Made by a program: the position numbers and the translations under genes. DNA of 44,109 bases from a virus. Below, piece by piece: positions 7,779 to 17,181 of the stretch; the stretch's first letter is position 1, and each line of letters starts with the position of its first letter. Under the pieces are notes generated by a model. It was not told the DNA's origin and did no database searches. It was given only the letters and a program-made list of their open reading frames with translations. Location of the stretch: positions 1 to 44,109 of the IMG/VR virus record IMGVR_UViG_3300045453_000097; one strand, given 5' to 3'.

Positions 7779-10700
7779 CGTTTCCCTGAAAACACGATCA
7801 TGTCGGATGGCGGCACAAAATAAAGAACGCTCATGCGCTGCGCATAATTTGACTGGCTCATCCTCAAATGCACAGTCACGTTATTTGTTCCTGCAACAAG
7901 GGGGACTGAGCAGGCGAAGCGAGTAAACCTAGCGGAACTAACGGTAGTCTGGCCGTTGTATGGGCTCGCCACTGTGTATCGCGTCACCCCGTTGACCCGC
8001 ACATCCAAGTACAGAAACTTTGCCGGCCCGAATGTTGACCAAGCGTAGGAAATGATTTCGTCTGAATCGACGCTATTAAAGTTAAAACTACCCGGCGAGT
8101 CACAGTAAGTCACCGTCTTAGCGTCGGTCGTGGCCTTTCTTGTGTTGAAAAGCACGATTCCAGTACCAGGGCCTGGCAAGCCTCCAATCGTCGCCGACGC
8201 AATCTGCACCTCGTAGTCGGCAGTCCGGCATGTTCCGTCATAGACATCTTGGCGAGGCACAAAAGAGTAGACGCTAAGGAAAACCGATTCCTCAGCAATC
8301 TGCAAGGTACCGACGGCAGCCTGCTGAATCTTGGCAGTGGAAACCTCCAGGTCTCCAATCTTTGCCTGCGTGATAGCCGCATCAGCGATCTGGGCTTCTG
8401 TGATCCACGCTTCACCGATGAACGCCTGATTGATGAACGTCTGCCCGCCCACCACCACAAACGGGCTGGTCAGGGTTTCAGCATCGGGGTCGATGATGGC
8501 GAACTTGTTGGCCGCCACCAGCACCTGGCTTTCGACCTCGTCGCCACCGTTCTCCACGCCAACGCCGATGCCGGCCAGGTAGGTGCGCCCGTTGACCGTC
8601 AGGGACGTTTTGACCGTATACAGGCTGGCCAGCTGGTTGCTGATCTGCTGAATCTCGATCGGTCCCTCTTCGATCTGGTCTCTAAGCGCCTGGCTGAGCT
8701 GCGTCGCCTCGATCTGGTCTTCCAGGTAATCAAGGATTTGCGTCGCGTCTGAGGACACCTGACCTTGCACGCCACCTGTCGCGCTGGTGGGAAACCACGG
8801 GCCCAGGTTGTCGAATCTGTCAACCAGGCGGGCCCAGAAGAAATGCGTGGTACCGGCACCCAAGCCCATCAGTGAGTGAGTCGACTGCGGGTAGGCAAAC
8901 TCATCCACCAGCACGGCCTGGGTGCGGTCGTTGACCGTGGCCCGCCACACCTGGGTGGCCTTCAGCCTGGGCGCCTCGCTGGGCACGCTCCAGGACAGAT
9001 CAAAGCCAAAGATCTTGGGCGTGGCGGTCAGCGCGGTCATGCCCGGCGGCGGCAGGCTGACCATCTGGCCTGTGATGGTGTAGACGTATTCCTCCACGTC
9101 TTCCATGGGCTGCAGCGCGGCACCGAAGACGTTGTAGCTCAAGAACTTGAAGCGCACCTGCTTGCCGATCATCGACAGGTCAAGCGGCTCGCTCTTGATG
9201 ATCAGGTCGTCCACCCGCACGAACTGCGAGCCCGCTGGCTTGGCCACGGTCTGCGTGCCGTAGGCGCCACGGTTCAGGTCGGCCAGCAGGTAGCGATTGG
9301 GTCCAATCAGGCCCGCTGATCCATACGCCAGATACTCGGCCGGGCCCGAGTTGCCATCGCGCACAAAGATCAGGCTGGCCAGGGCCTGGGCATCCTCGAT
9401 GGTGGCGCTGAAGAGCTGGCCACCACGCCCCGCGAGCTGCACGTCCAGGATGGCATTGGCGGCCGCTGGCAGCTCGTCCATGATCTGTCCATAGCGTGCC
9501 CCACCACGGGTCTCACCCATCAGCTTGTAGGTCACGCCATCGTCCATCGAGGCCCACACCTGCGCACCACCCCACAGCGGCGTGGCACCGGTCACCGCCA
9601 CCCACAGCGCCAGGCCAGTGCTGCCCGCCAGATCCACAGGCGCCTCAAAGATGACCGGGTCAGCCACATCGCCAGCCGGCGCGTTGAAGTTGACCTGAAA
9701 GCCCTCGCCGGCCTGGGTGCCGTAGCTGGGTGCATCGGCCACGCCAATGTCGGCTTCCATGGCGGTCACCCGGAACTCGTCGCCGCTTTCTTCGATCGTC
9801 AGGATGCGCACCGGCTTGCGATCCAGGCCCAGCGCCTCATCTGTGATCGTGACGAGCTGCAGCGGCCGCAGCCAGCCCATGGTCCAAGCCAGGCTGAAGG
9901 TGTACACGTTGCGCTGCGCCAGCTCGGCTTGGCACATCTGCGCGGCAATGCGAGCCCCCAGCTCGGGCAGCTTCACCGCCGGGGCCTTGATCGTGGGCTT
10001 GGCGCGGCGGCCGTGCACCGCGATGTGCGCGGTGTCTTCGTAGCTCACGGGCTCGGTGGTGTAGCCGTTAGACCGGTTCTCGATCTCCAGCGTCCAGATG
10101 TTGTACCCCACGTCATCGCCGCTGATCACCTCGCTCGACCCGGGCAGACCCTTGTGGCGCTCTACGCGGATGGAGGGCTCGCCTTCAGCGGGCACAAAGT
10201 GGTCAGCCGTCAGGTCGACCACCGGCGTGGTGTTGGGCGTGTACGTGCGGCCATGGGCCGAAGCGGCCTCATCACCCAGCGGCACAAACTCCAGGGTCTC
10301 GCCATCCCACACCACATTGGTGTTGGTGAGGCTGAGGATCTGCTTGAGTGCATCTGCGGCCGAGGTCTGTTCAGACAGCACAGGGCTGAGCCACAAGCCA
10401 TTGGCAATGCAGTAGTCGCTGTACACACCCAGGCCCGACACCCGGGCCGGATCCCAGCCCGCGCCCCAGTTCTCATCGATGAGCACATCGGCCACCACGG
10501 TGGCAGGGTCGGCATCCAGCACCGGGCTGGCCAAGCCAGGCAAGGTGCCCAGCTCGGTGGACGTCGTCACCTCGAAGTTGTGGTTGTGGATCTGCGCACT
10601 GTTCGTCAGCTGGTAGTTGCTGGCGTACAGGTAGGCCATCCCCGGGTAGCGCAGGGCCTGCGCCGGGTGATTGGTCTCCAGCCAGGGCCAGATGGGCTGA

Positions 10701-11347
10701 TCGTCGGCACCGCTGGCCAGGGCCAGCCCCACATCGGCCAGGGCCGAGGTACCGGGCTGAGCCTCTTGCACCTGGTAGGTGATCTCATAGTCGCCCGCTG
10801 GCGCCAGGTGAGTGAAGGTGTACTGGCCACCCGCGCGGGTGTACTGCGTGCCACGCTGCAGGCGCGACCAGATGCGGCGCAGTCCATCGGTGGGGCGCTG
10901 GCTCACGCGCAGCACCGCCACATCACCCACCACGTCTGCGCTTTGCGGCACGGTCACCACATGGGTGCTGCCGGCGGTCAGCGCGGGCAGGCTGATGGTG
11001 TGGCGCAAGGTGCGGCGCCGGGTGGTGGTGGCCTTGCCCTCAAACCGCTCTTTGCCCTTCCAGGCCGATGTGACGCCATCAATGGGGCCCTGACCCAGCA
11101 TCAGGATCACGGCGGCCTCATAGGTGTAGGTGATGGTCTCTTGCGTGACCCCGCCGCCACCCTTGCCACCCTGGCGGCTGACCGAGCGGTTCTCGATCGC
11201 CTTGAAGCTGCCGTACCAGACCAGGTTGCAGGCCACACGGTACCGGCCCCAGCCCTTGGCCAGCACGGTGCCCTGGCTGGATGTCTGCACACGGATGTCG
11301 CTCAGGCGCTGCTCGCGCTGGGTGAGCGTGGTGTTCTGGCCGCCCAT
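7775..11347 (-). CDS. tail tip / host-specificity protein J-like, 1190 aa
   Basis: Central tail-tip protein that contacts the host. The N-terminal half carries 'TETITYTYEAAVILMLGQGP'-like segments seen in phage tip proteins. About residues 560-770 hold a baseplate-like region, and 790-880 a fibronectin-III-like block (PPGMTALTATPKIFGFDLSW). A coiled-coil linker follows (LDYLEDQIEATQLSQALRDQ). Next is a DUF1983-type domain, as in lambda J (VKTSLTVNGRTYLAGIGVGV ... WITEAQIADAAITQAKIGDL). The last 150 residues are a distinct beta-rich domain, probably the variable receptor-binding end. The ATG overlaps the stop of the NlpC/P60 gene. Confidence 0.85.
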   Translation of the reverse strand: MGGQNTTLTQREQRLSDIRVQTSSQGTVLAKGWGRYRVACNLVWYGSFKAIENRSVSRQGGKGGGGVTQETITYTYEAAVILMLGQGPIDGVTSAWKGKERFEGKATTTRRRTLRHTISLPALTAGSTHVVTVPQSADVVGDVAVLRVSQRPTDGLRRIWSRLQRGTQYTRAGGQYTFTHLAPAGDYEITYQVQEAQPGTSALADVGLALASGADDQPIWPWLETNHPAQALRYPGMAYLYASNYQLTNSAQIHNHNFEVTTSTELGTLPGLASPVLDADPATVVADVLIDENWGAGWDPARVSGLGVYSDYCIANGLWLSPVLSEQTSAADALKQILSLTNTNVVWDGETLEFVPLGDEAASAHGRTYTPNTTPVVDLTADHFVPAEGEPSIRVERHKGLPGSSEVISGDDVGYNIWTLEIENRSNGYTTEPVSYEDTAHIAVHGRRAKPTIKAPAVKLPELGARIAAQMCQAELAQRNVYTFSLAWTMGWLRPLQLVTITDEALGLDRKPVRILTIEESGDEFRVTAMEADIGVADAPSYGTQAGEGFQVNFNAPAGDVADPVIFEAPVDLAGSTGLALWVAVTGATPLWGGAQVWASMDDGVTYKLMGETRGGARYGQIMDELPAAANAILDVQLAGRGGQLFSATIEDAQALASLIFVRDGNSGPAEYLAYGSAGLIGPNRYLLADLNRGAYGTQTVAKPAGSQFVRVDDLIIKSEPLDLSMIGKQVRFKFLSYNVFGAALQPMEDVEEYVYTITGQMVSLPPPGMTALTATPKIFGFDLSWSVPSEAPRLKATQVWRATVNDRTQAVLVDEFAYPQSTHSLMGLGAGTTHFFWARLVDRFDNLGPWFPTSATGGVQGQVSSDATQILDYLEDQIEATQLSQALRDQIEEGPIEIQQISNQLASLYTVKTSLTVNGRTYLAGIGVGVENGGDEVESQVLVAANKFAIIDPDAETLTSPFVVVGGQTFINQAFIGEAWITEAQIADAAITQAKIGDLEVSTAKIQQAAVGTLQIAEESVFLSVYSFVPRQDVYDGTCRTADYEVQIASATIGGLPGPGTGIVLFNTRKATTDAKTVTYCDSPGSFNFNSVDSDEIISYAWSTFGPAKFLYLDVRVNGVTRYTVASPYNGQTTVSSARFTRFACSVPLVAGTNNVTVHLRMSQSNYAQRMSVLYFVPPSDMIVFSGKR

Positions 11348-11814
11348 CAGGCTTGCCCTTTCGTCTGAATGATCGAAAACCAGCGCACATGGCGATCAGC
11401 CAGCGGCGGATCGCTGATCGGCTGGGCCAACACCACGCCCGCGCGGGCCAGTGCGTGCACGACGGTACCGGTGCGTGCGTTGCCATCAACGAGCACAGCG
11501 CCGTGGCTGTACGTGCGGCCAAAGCGGAACACGCACACATCGCCGGGCAGGGCCTGTGCGGCGTCCACCTCGACAGCACAGCGCTCCAGCCAGCCCAGGT
11601 AAAGCTCTTGGCCACGGTGCAGGTGCCACTGGTGGCTGTAGGGGCGCGGGTCAAACGCCTCAATCAGGCCCAGGCCTTGATAGATGCGCACCAGCAGCAT
11701 GGCGCAGTCCACACCACCGCCCGGGCCCTTCAGGTCGCCCAGGTGGTGGTAGGGCGTGCCCAGCCAGGACTGGGCCTCTCTCACCACCAGCTGACGGACG
11801 TCACCGTGCGTCAT
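11347..11814 (-). CDS. tail-tip NlpC/P60 peptidase, 155 aa
   Basis: Cysteine peptidase of the NlpC/P60 class that cuts peptidoglycan peptides or helps assemble the tail tip. The catalytic Cys is visible in 'GGGVDCAMLLVRIYQ' (Cys37), the His in 'TYSHGAVLVD' (His104) and a possible third residue at His119. The N-terminus 'REAQSWLGTPYHHLG' matches the family. It sits between the hub protein and the J-like protein, the same place as lambda gpK and the GTA peptidase. Both ends overlap neighbours by 3-4 bases. Confidence 0.85.
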   Translation of the reverse strand: MTHGDVRQLVVREAQSWLGTPYHHLGDLKGPGGGVDCAMLLVRIYQGLGLIEAFDPRPYSHQWHLHRGQELYLGWLERCAVEVDAAQALPGDVCVFRFGRTYSHGAVLVDGNARTGTVVHALARAGVVLAQPISDPPLADRHVRWFSIIQTKGQA

Positions 11815-12677
11815 GCCACGGTCTCCGGAGGGGGCACAAAGGGCGTGGCCTTGAATCGACCGCGGTTGTTGAACTTCAGGCGGCAGGTGGGCTCAGTTCG
11901 ATTGCAGCCAGGCCGCACGATGAAGGTCTGGCCCACCTGCGGCGCCACGGGCAGCGGCAGGCCCAGCTGCACCGTGCCGTCGGCGTATCGCTTCACAGTG
12001 CGGGCCACACCGTTCATGGCCCCACCGACGAACTCGAGTAAGCCCAGATCAAACCAGCCATCGTCCTGGGTCAGGTTCGTGTCAAAAGCCATCAGCGCGG
12101 CCCGGCCGGTCCCAACGCCCGTCACCACGCCATTGACGCGCCAGGCGGCCTCGTTCAGCCCACAGCCTGGGTCAAACACCTGCCACATGCACTGCGGCTG
12201 CGCAGTCTCACGCGGCACCTGCACGTTCAGCGTGCTGGTCAGGCTGCGCACCAGCAGGTCGATGCGCCCGGCCTCCCAGGCCGCAGGGCCCGTCATGCCG
12301 CTGAAGCGCACGAACGAGCCCTTGAACACTCGGTCGGTGTCAAAGTAGGCCCACTCCAGCGTCACCTCGGCACCGTCCAGCCCGCCACGCTCGGCAAACT
12401 GCAGGGCGCTCATGCCGCCCATGCTGATGGTGTTGTCCACCAGCAGAGAGATGTTCATCTCGCTGACCTGCAGCCCGGCCTGCAGGGTGATCTCATCGCG
12501 CTCGATGCCGGGGCCGTCGCCCACGAACACGCGGCCATCAGGCAGCAAAAAGCGACCCGCGCCGCTGGCCCACTGGAAGGGATTCAGCCCGCGCGGCTTC
12601 AGGGTGAGCAGGTCGATGCGAAAGCCTGCCGAGCGCTGCGCTGAGACCATCCAGGCGATCAATGCAGGATTGATCAT
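11811..12677 (-). CDS. tail hub protein, DUF2163-like, 288 aa
   Basis: The start MINPALIAWMVSAQ is chosen because its ATG overlaps the upstream stop (ATGA); a longer frame would run 40 codons into the neighbour. The protein belongs to the DUF2163/BR0599-type hub proteins found after DUF2460 in gene transfer agents and siphoviruses. It has beta-rich 'GLDGAEVTLEWAYFDTD' and 'FKGSFVRFSG' segments and a Cys-rich C-terminal domain (MWQVFDPGCGLN ... RPGCNRTEPTCRLKF), typical of that family. It forms part of the ring joining tail tube and tip. Confidence 0.8.
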   Translation of the reverse strand: MINPALIAWMVSAQRSAGFRIDLLTLKPRGLNPFQWASGAGRFLLPDGRVFVGDGPGIERDEITLQAGLQVSEMNISLLVDNTISMGGMSALQFAERGGLDGAEVTLEWAYFDTDRVFKGSFVRFSGMTGPAAWEAGRIDLLVRSLTSTLNVQVPRETAQPQCMWQVFDPGCGLNEAAWRVNGVVTGVGTGRAALMAFDTNLTQDDGWFDLGLLEFVGGAMNGVARTVKRYADGTVQLGLPLPVAPQVGQTFIVRPGCNRTEPTCRLKFNNRGRFKATPFVPPPETVA

Positions 12678-13264
12678 CGGTTCACCGTCTCGATCTCGAC
12701 ACCGGTGTCGTACAAGTCCTTCACAAACTGGGTGAAGGACATGCTGGGCTCCACAAAGGCCACCCGGAAGTAAAACAGGGACGTCGTCCAGTCGCACACC
12801 GCATTCAGCGCGGGGGCGGTGGTGAACTCCAGCCAGCCATCGTTGTCCAGCGTGAAGGCCGTGGTGGGCGAACCATTGACCCGCACCGTCGCAGCGGGTG
12901 CGTAGCCAATGGGTTCCAGGAACCCACCACGCGAGCGCACCAGGCGGAAGCGCCGGGTGCTGCCATCGCCAGTGGCAAAGATCTGCGGCGACGTGATCTG
13001 GTAGACCTCACGATCACGGAACAGGAAATCATCCAGGTTGCCGTGGCGGCGCTCGAAGAAGCCCTGCAGGGTCTGCAGCTCGGTGCGCCCAGCCCGCTCG
13101 CGCAAGAAGTTGTAGCGCAGCATCCAGCGGCGCACGGGGTACAGCCGCTTTCCCAGGGCGTAGCGCTTGCCCGAGGCTGCACGCCGCACGATGTTGTCGA
13201 ACTCGACTTCGTGATCGCGCTCCATGGCAATGCCGGGCAGCGCGGGAAAAATGTCGTTGCTCAT
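12674..13264 (-). CDS. distal tail protein, DUF2460 (TIGR02217 type), 196 aa
   Basis: Has the family signature 'FERRHGNLDDFLFRDREVY' preceded by 'RRWMLRYNFLRERAG' and followed by a beta domain with 'TVRVNGSPTTAFTLDN' and 'LEFTTAPA'. In gene transfer agents the homologue is a distal tail protein. It starts 3 bases after the tape measure stop and overlaps the hub gene by 4 bases. Complete and near usual length. Confidence 0.85.
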   Translation of the reverse strand: MSNDIFPALPGIAMERDHEVEFDNIVRRAASGKRYALGKRLYPVRRWMLRYNFLRERAGRTELQTLQGFFERRHGNLDDFLFRDREVYQITSPQIFATGDGSTRRFRLVRSRGGFLEPIGYAPAATVRVNGSPTTAFTLDNDGWLEFTTAPALNAVCDWTTSLFYFRVAFVEPSMSFTQFVKDLYDTGVEIETVNR

Positions 13265-13267
13265 GGC

Positions 13268-15757
13268 TCAAAACCTCCGAGAGCGCTGACGCAGGCCCAG
13301 CTCGTTGACGATGGCCTTGCCGCCATCACCACGCAGCCAGCGCTCCACACTTCGCGCATCCAGGGCGCTGATGCTGATCTGCACATTGCTGCCAGCACCG
13401 CCGCCGCCACCATTGGCCGCCAGGCCCCGGATCACGTCGGCATACTTGGCCGGCAGAATCATCTCCTTCGCGTGGGCCTGCACCATGGGGTTGACGCCCG
13501 CAGGGATGTCAAAGCCCCCCTCAGCGCTGAAGATCTTGCTGGCGAAGCCACCCACAGCCGCCAGGGCACCCACCGCCATGGCTGGCGCCAGGAAGGGGCC
13601 AATCACCGGGATGGCCGAGATAGCCGCATACACAGAGGCGGCGGCCTCATAGGCCTTGATGCCGATGGTCTTGATGGCCGTGGCGGCCGTGATACCGGTG
13701 CTCATGGCCGCGCCCGTGGCCTCAGCGGCGGTGCGGGTGTTGACGCCCAGCAGCGTGGCGGCGGTCTTCTGTGCCTCACCAGCCAGCCAAGCGGCCATCG
13801 GCTTGGTCACCATCTCTTGCACAAAGGCCGTGGCCGTCTGCGCGTAGATGCCCTGCAAAGTCTGCATGGCCGACTGCTGCCCTATGATCATCCGCGTGGT
13901 CTGATCAGCCATGGCCGCCTCCATGCTCTGGAAGGTGTTCAGCAGGGGCTGGTTGTCTTCGGCCTTGCGGGCGCCATCCAGCTCACCCTTGCGGGCCTTG
14001 TGCTGGCGCTCCAGCTCTTCAATCTGGGTGTAGATGCGCTGGCGCTCCACCGGGTTCAAGTCGGGGTCTTTGGCCAGCAGCTCCAGGCGGGCCTCCAGAG
14101 CCTTGCGCTTGATCTCCAGGATGCGATCCTCAAAGCCCTGCTCCAGGGCCAGGCGCTCACGCTGGGTCATCAGGCCCATGGCCACCGCGTTGTCGGCCTG
14201 CTGCTGCTCCAGCGCGATGCTGGCCAGCGCGGCTTGAGACTGGTTGGCTGCGATCTCGTCCTGGATGGCACGCTGCTGATCAGCAGCACGCTGGCGGATG
14301 CGCACGATCTCTTGCTGAGCGGCCGAGAACTCGGACGACTCCGCGCCGAACTGAGCCTTGGCCGCCTGGGCAATCTGCTCAGCCAGGCGCAGCTGCTCTT
14401 CGGTGTTGTTGCGCCACTGGGCCAGCTCCAGGCGCAGGCCTGCCACCTTGTCTTCGTACAGTTCACGCTGGCGTTGCCGTTCTTCGTTGAGCTGGCGGGT
14501 GCGCTCGGCAGCGGCCTGGCGGGATGCAGCAGCAGCGGCACGCTTGGCCTGTTCTTCGCCCTTGGGGTTGCCCAAGGCCTGCTCCAGCGCCTGCGGGTTC
14601 ACCACAGGCTGAGACTGCCCTGGGGCAGCACCGGGGGCCGTCTTGGGCCCACCGTCGCGCATGTTGGCCGAGTCCTTCAGCCCCTGGGTGATCCGTGCGG
14701 CATCAACCTGCAACTGGTCATACTGCGCCCGCAGCTGCTTGATGCGCTCGGTCACACGGATGGCGGGCGCACCGTAGCCCTGCTCGATCATCGCGCCCGG
14801 GTTGCGGTCGACCATGGCCTGCAGGCGCTCGATCTCTTGCACTGTGGTGCGGATCTGGAACTGCACCATGCCCGCCTGACGCTGCCCAGCGGCAATGTCG
14901 CCAAAGCCGGTGGCCTCTTTGAGGGCCTGCCCGATGGTCTTCAAGGTGCCCAGGAAGATCCCAGCGTTCTTGTTGTTCGTCAGCCAGTTCTGCGCCAGGG
15001 CATTCAGCCCGGGCAGCATCTGCTGCATGATCTGGTTGTAGACACCCTCTTGCGCCGCACGCAGGCGGTCCAGGTTGTCCTTCAGGTCGCCAGCGGCTGC
15101 GCCTGCCTCATCGCTGACCACCACGCCCAGGCGGCGTGCCTCTTCGCGCAGATCTGCAACACCCTGCTGGGTCAGGTTGATCAGCGGCAGCAGGCCAGGG
15201 CCCAAGCGATCGCCGAAGATCTCGACAGCAGCAGCGGTACGCAAGCCCTGGTCTTCGATGCCGCTCAAACCACCCACCAGGTCCATCAGCAGCTCATCTG
15301 CTGATCTGATGTTGCCCTGGGCAGTGCGCAGCTTCACGCCCAGCGTGTCCTCCAGCAGGCCCTTGAGCTGCTCGTCGCCGCTGGCTGCCGCCACCGCTGC
15401 TGCGTTCACCTTGTTCAGGGCCCGAACCAGGGTCTCAGACTCCAGCCCTGCAAAGCGGCCGGCATAGGCCAACTCGCTGAACTTGCTGGTGGCTATGCCT
15501 GCCTTCTGTGCTGACTCGTCCATGGCATCGGCCAAGTCCAGCTGCTGACGGATGCCATTGATCAGGGCAGCACCCGCCAGGCTAGTGCTCAGACCGATGA
15601 CCGTACCGGCCACACGGGCGGTGCTTTCCTTGACGCTCTCGCTGGCAGCGTTGATGCGCTGCATGGCAGACACCGCGGCCTTCTCGGTCTTCTCCAACGC
15701 CGCAACGCCACCCGCTGCATCGCCCTTGATGCGGATGGTCACGTCTGTGGTGCTCAC
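13268..15757 (-). CDS. tail tape measure protein, 829 aa
   Basis: Sets tail length and is ejected with the DNA. N-terminus 'MSTTDVTIRIKGDAAGGVAA' then a conserved tape-measure core (about 75-250: 'DAMDESAQKAGIATSKFSEL ... IFGDRLGPGLLPLI'). A long charged coiled coil follows, about 400-590 (many AAASRQAAAERTRQLNEERQ-like repeats). The end is hydrophobic and Ala/Gly-rich (about 665-760), followed by 'GGFDIPAGVNPMVQAHAKEM'. The length predicts a tail of roughly 120 nm by the usual 1.5 Angstrom per residue rule. It lies between the gpT-like frame and DUF2460, as expected. Confidence 0.9.
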   Translation of the reverse strand: MSTTDVTIRIKGDAAGGVAALEKTEKAAVSAMQRINAASESVKESTARVAGTVIGLSTSLAGAALINGIRQQLDLADAMDESAQKAGIATSKFSELAYAGRFAGLESETLVRALNKVNAAAVAAASGDEQLKGLLEDTLGVKLRTAQGNIRSADELLMDLVGGLSGIEDQGLRTAAAVEIFGDRLGPGLLPLINLTQQGVADLREEARRLGVVVSDEAGAAAGDLKDNLDRLRAAQEGVYNQIMQQMLPGLNALAQNWLTNNKNAGIFLGTLKTIGQALKEATGFGDIAAGQRQAGMVQFQIRTTVQEIERLQAMVDRNPGAMIEQGYGAPAIRVTERIKQLRAQYDQLQVDAARITQGLKDSANMRDGGPKTAPGAAPGQSQPVVNPQALEQALGNPKGEEQAKRAAAAASRQAAAERTRQLNEERQRQRELYEDKVAGLRLELAQWRNNTEEQLRLAEQIAQAAKAQFGAESSEFSAAQQEIVRIRQRAADQQRAIQDEIAANQSQAALASIALEQQQADNAVAMGLMTQRERLALEQGFEDRILEIKRKALEARLELLAKDPDLNPVERQRIYTQIEELERQHKARKGELDGARKAEDNQPLLNTFQSMEAAMADQTTRMIIGQQSAMQTLQGIYAQTATAFVQEMVTKPMAAWLAGEAQKTAATLLGVNTRTAAEATGAAMSTGITAATAIKTIGIKAYEAAASVYAAISAIPVIGPFLAPAMAVGALAAVGGFASKIFSAEGGFDIPAGVNPMVQAHAKEMILPAKYADVIRGLAANGGGGGAGSNVQISISALDARSVERWLRGDGGKAIVNELGLRQRSRRF

Positions 15758-15771
15758 GGTGTTCCTTTCGC

Positions 15772-16023
15772 TCAGCCCATCAGGCCCCGATGGACCAGGG
15801 CTGCAAACTCAGCTTCGATGTCTTCGTCAGACTGCTCAGGCGGCGGGCCTTGATCGGCAGGCTCAATGCCCAGGTAGGCCTGCACCATCGCCTGCAGGGT
15901 TGGCCGCTGTCGCAGCTCATCCTGCAAGGCCTTGATGCGGCGCATGTCCAGCTCTCGCTCCCACTGGTCCCAACTGCCACCCAGCGTTGTGACAAAGCTG
16001 GCCACCACCTCATCAATCGTCAG
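15772..16023 (-). CDS. gpT-like tail assembly chaperone frame, 83 codons, probably made by frameshift
   Basis: Open frame 'LTIDEVVASFVTTLGGSWDQ...' that fills the gap between the gpG-like gene and the tape measure, the place of the lambda T frame. No ATG is present at its start: the first codons are CTG-ACG-ATT overlapping the gpG stop, and the first GTG is six codons in (16008) without a good ribosome site. The frame is -1 relative to gpG and stays open upstream of the gpG stop. By analogy with lambda gpG/gpGT it is likely expressed as an extension of gpG by -1 slippage. I see no classical slippery heptamer; the GGC-GGG-GCC run at the gpG end is the best candidate. Confidence 0.65.
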   Translation of the reverse strand: MTIDEVVASFVTTLGGSWDQWERELDMRRIKALQDELRQRPTLQAMVQAYLGIEPADQGPPPEQSDEDIEAEFAALVHRGLMG

Positions 16024-16412
16024 GCCCCGCCCTGATCGGGTGGCGTTACGCCGGCCATCGCCCGCTGAGCCATCCGCTTTCCCACTTCGGCAACCAGCCG
16101 GGCCTCCTGCTCTTTGAGCACTGCGTAGGCCTCAACCAGCTCGGCATAGGTGGCCTCGCCCAGCTCGTCTGCCGTCATACCCGGGTAGTTGCGCTGCAGG
16201 GTCTGCAGCAGCACACCGGCCATCAGCTCTTGTTCGCCGGTCTCGGTGTAGCCCTTCTCCAGCGCAGCACGGGTGGCGATGTCAGCTTTGCGGATCTGCA
16301 GGGTCATGGGCGGCAGCACGTACTGCCGCCCGGCCAGCACCACCAGCTCACCCTCGTGGGCCACCAGTGGGCTGATCATCGACACCGGTTGATGGTGCAC
16401 GGCGCTCATCAT
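16020..16412 (-). CDS. gpG-like tail assembly chaperone, 130 aa
   Basis: Small, acidic, helical protein between tail tube and tape measure (MTLQIRKADIATRAALEKGY ... MTADELGEATYAELVEAYAV), the position and size of lambda gpG chaperones that coat the tape measure. It starts at a TGATGATG overlap with the tail-tube stop, so the first or second ATG may be used. It ends VTPPDQGGA, and the following -1 frame is open across its stop (see the gpT entry). Confidence 0.7.
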   Translation of the reverse strand: MMSAVHHQPVSMISPLVAHEGELVVLAGRQYVLPPMTLQIRKADIATRAALEKGYTETGEQELMAGVLLQTLQRNYPGMTADELGEATYAELVEAYAVLKEQEARLVAEVGKRMAQRAMAGVTPPDQGGA

Positions 16413-17149
16413 CAGCCCCGGAACATCTCGAAGACCTTGCCGTCGTCACCCGAGAAGCCCTTGAACGAGCCTTCAGGCATGGCGTGCTCGTTCAGCTTGA
16501 AGCCGAAGCTGGCCGACTCAAACGTGGCGTTGGCCAGGCGCAGGCCGAAGGGCTTGCCAGTGCGGCTGGTCTTGTACAGCAGCAGGCTGCAGAACACGCT
16601 ATCACCGGCCAGGGTGTTGTTGACGGTGTAGGTCTCGCCCGAGGTGGAGTCGGTCAGGTACGTGAACAGGAAGTCATCATCGTTGGCGGCGTTGTTGAAG
16701 GTGTACACGCCCGTGGCTTCGTTCACTGTGTACTCACCCACGGCAGGCGACGAGGCCACGCGGCGCAGGGGGCGATCGGTCAGCGGGTCGACCACACCGT
16801 AGTCTTCACGGAAGTTTGCGGCGCCGTCCACTGTCACAGTGCCGCTGGCCACGGTACCCAGTTCGCGCTTGACCAGGATGATCGAGCCGGTGGTGCGGGC
16901 GGACGTCATGAACTCTTCCATCATCCAGCCCGGGTCCAGCTCGCCGGACTTGTACTTGCCGCTGATCGACTCGTTGCCCGAGGCAGCGTCTTCGGCGTAC
17001 TTGTTTTCGCCGAACAGCTCTTTGATGTCGCGCTTGATCTCGATCGACACGTCCTGGATGATCGCGATGCGGCGGGGTGTGGGGTTGGCTGCGGTGCGCT
17101 TGATGTAGACCTCAGCGCTGTGGAAGTACAGGTTGTCTTTCGATGCCAT
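16412..17149 (-). CDS. major tail tube protein, 245 aa
   Basis: Starts MASKDNLYFHSAEVYIKR. Features of siphovirus tube subunits: an early beta-strand region with 'IQDVSIEIKRDIKELFGENK', the mid phrase 'SGKYKSGELDPGWMMEEFMT', an Ig-like insert with 'TGVYTFNNAANDDDFLFTYL', and the C-terminal 'FESASFGFKLNEHAMPEGSF'. It polymerises into the tail tube around the tape measure. Good ribosome site (AAGGAG) before the ATG. It directly follows the tail terminator gene. Confidence 0.85.
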   Translation of the reverse strand: MASKDNLYFHSAEVYIKRTAANPTPRRIAIIQDVSIEIKRDIKELFGENKYAEDAASGNESISGKYKSGELDPGWMMEEFMTSARTTGSIILVKRELGTVASGTVTVDGAANFREDYGVVDPLTDRPLRRVASSPAVGEYTVNEATGVYTFNNAANDDDFLFTYLTDSTSGETYTVNNTLAGDSVFCSLLLYKTSRTGKPFGLRLANATFESASFGFKLNEHAMPEGSFKGFSGDDGKVFEMFRG

Positions 17150-17181
17150 GGTGGGCTCCTTTCAGTGGTCGGGTGTCAGGG

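Noticed and set aside
13043-15304. 753-aa plus-strand open frame opposite the tape measure
   Set aside because: His/Gln/Leu-rich shadow of the GC-rich tape measure gene; composition is not protein-like and the minus frame has clear family features.
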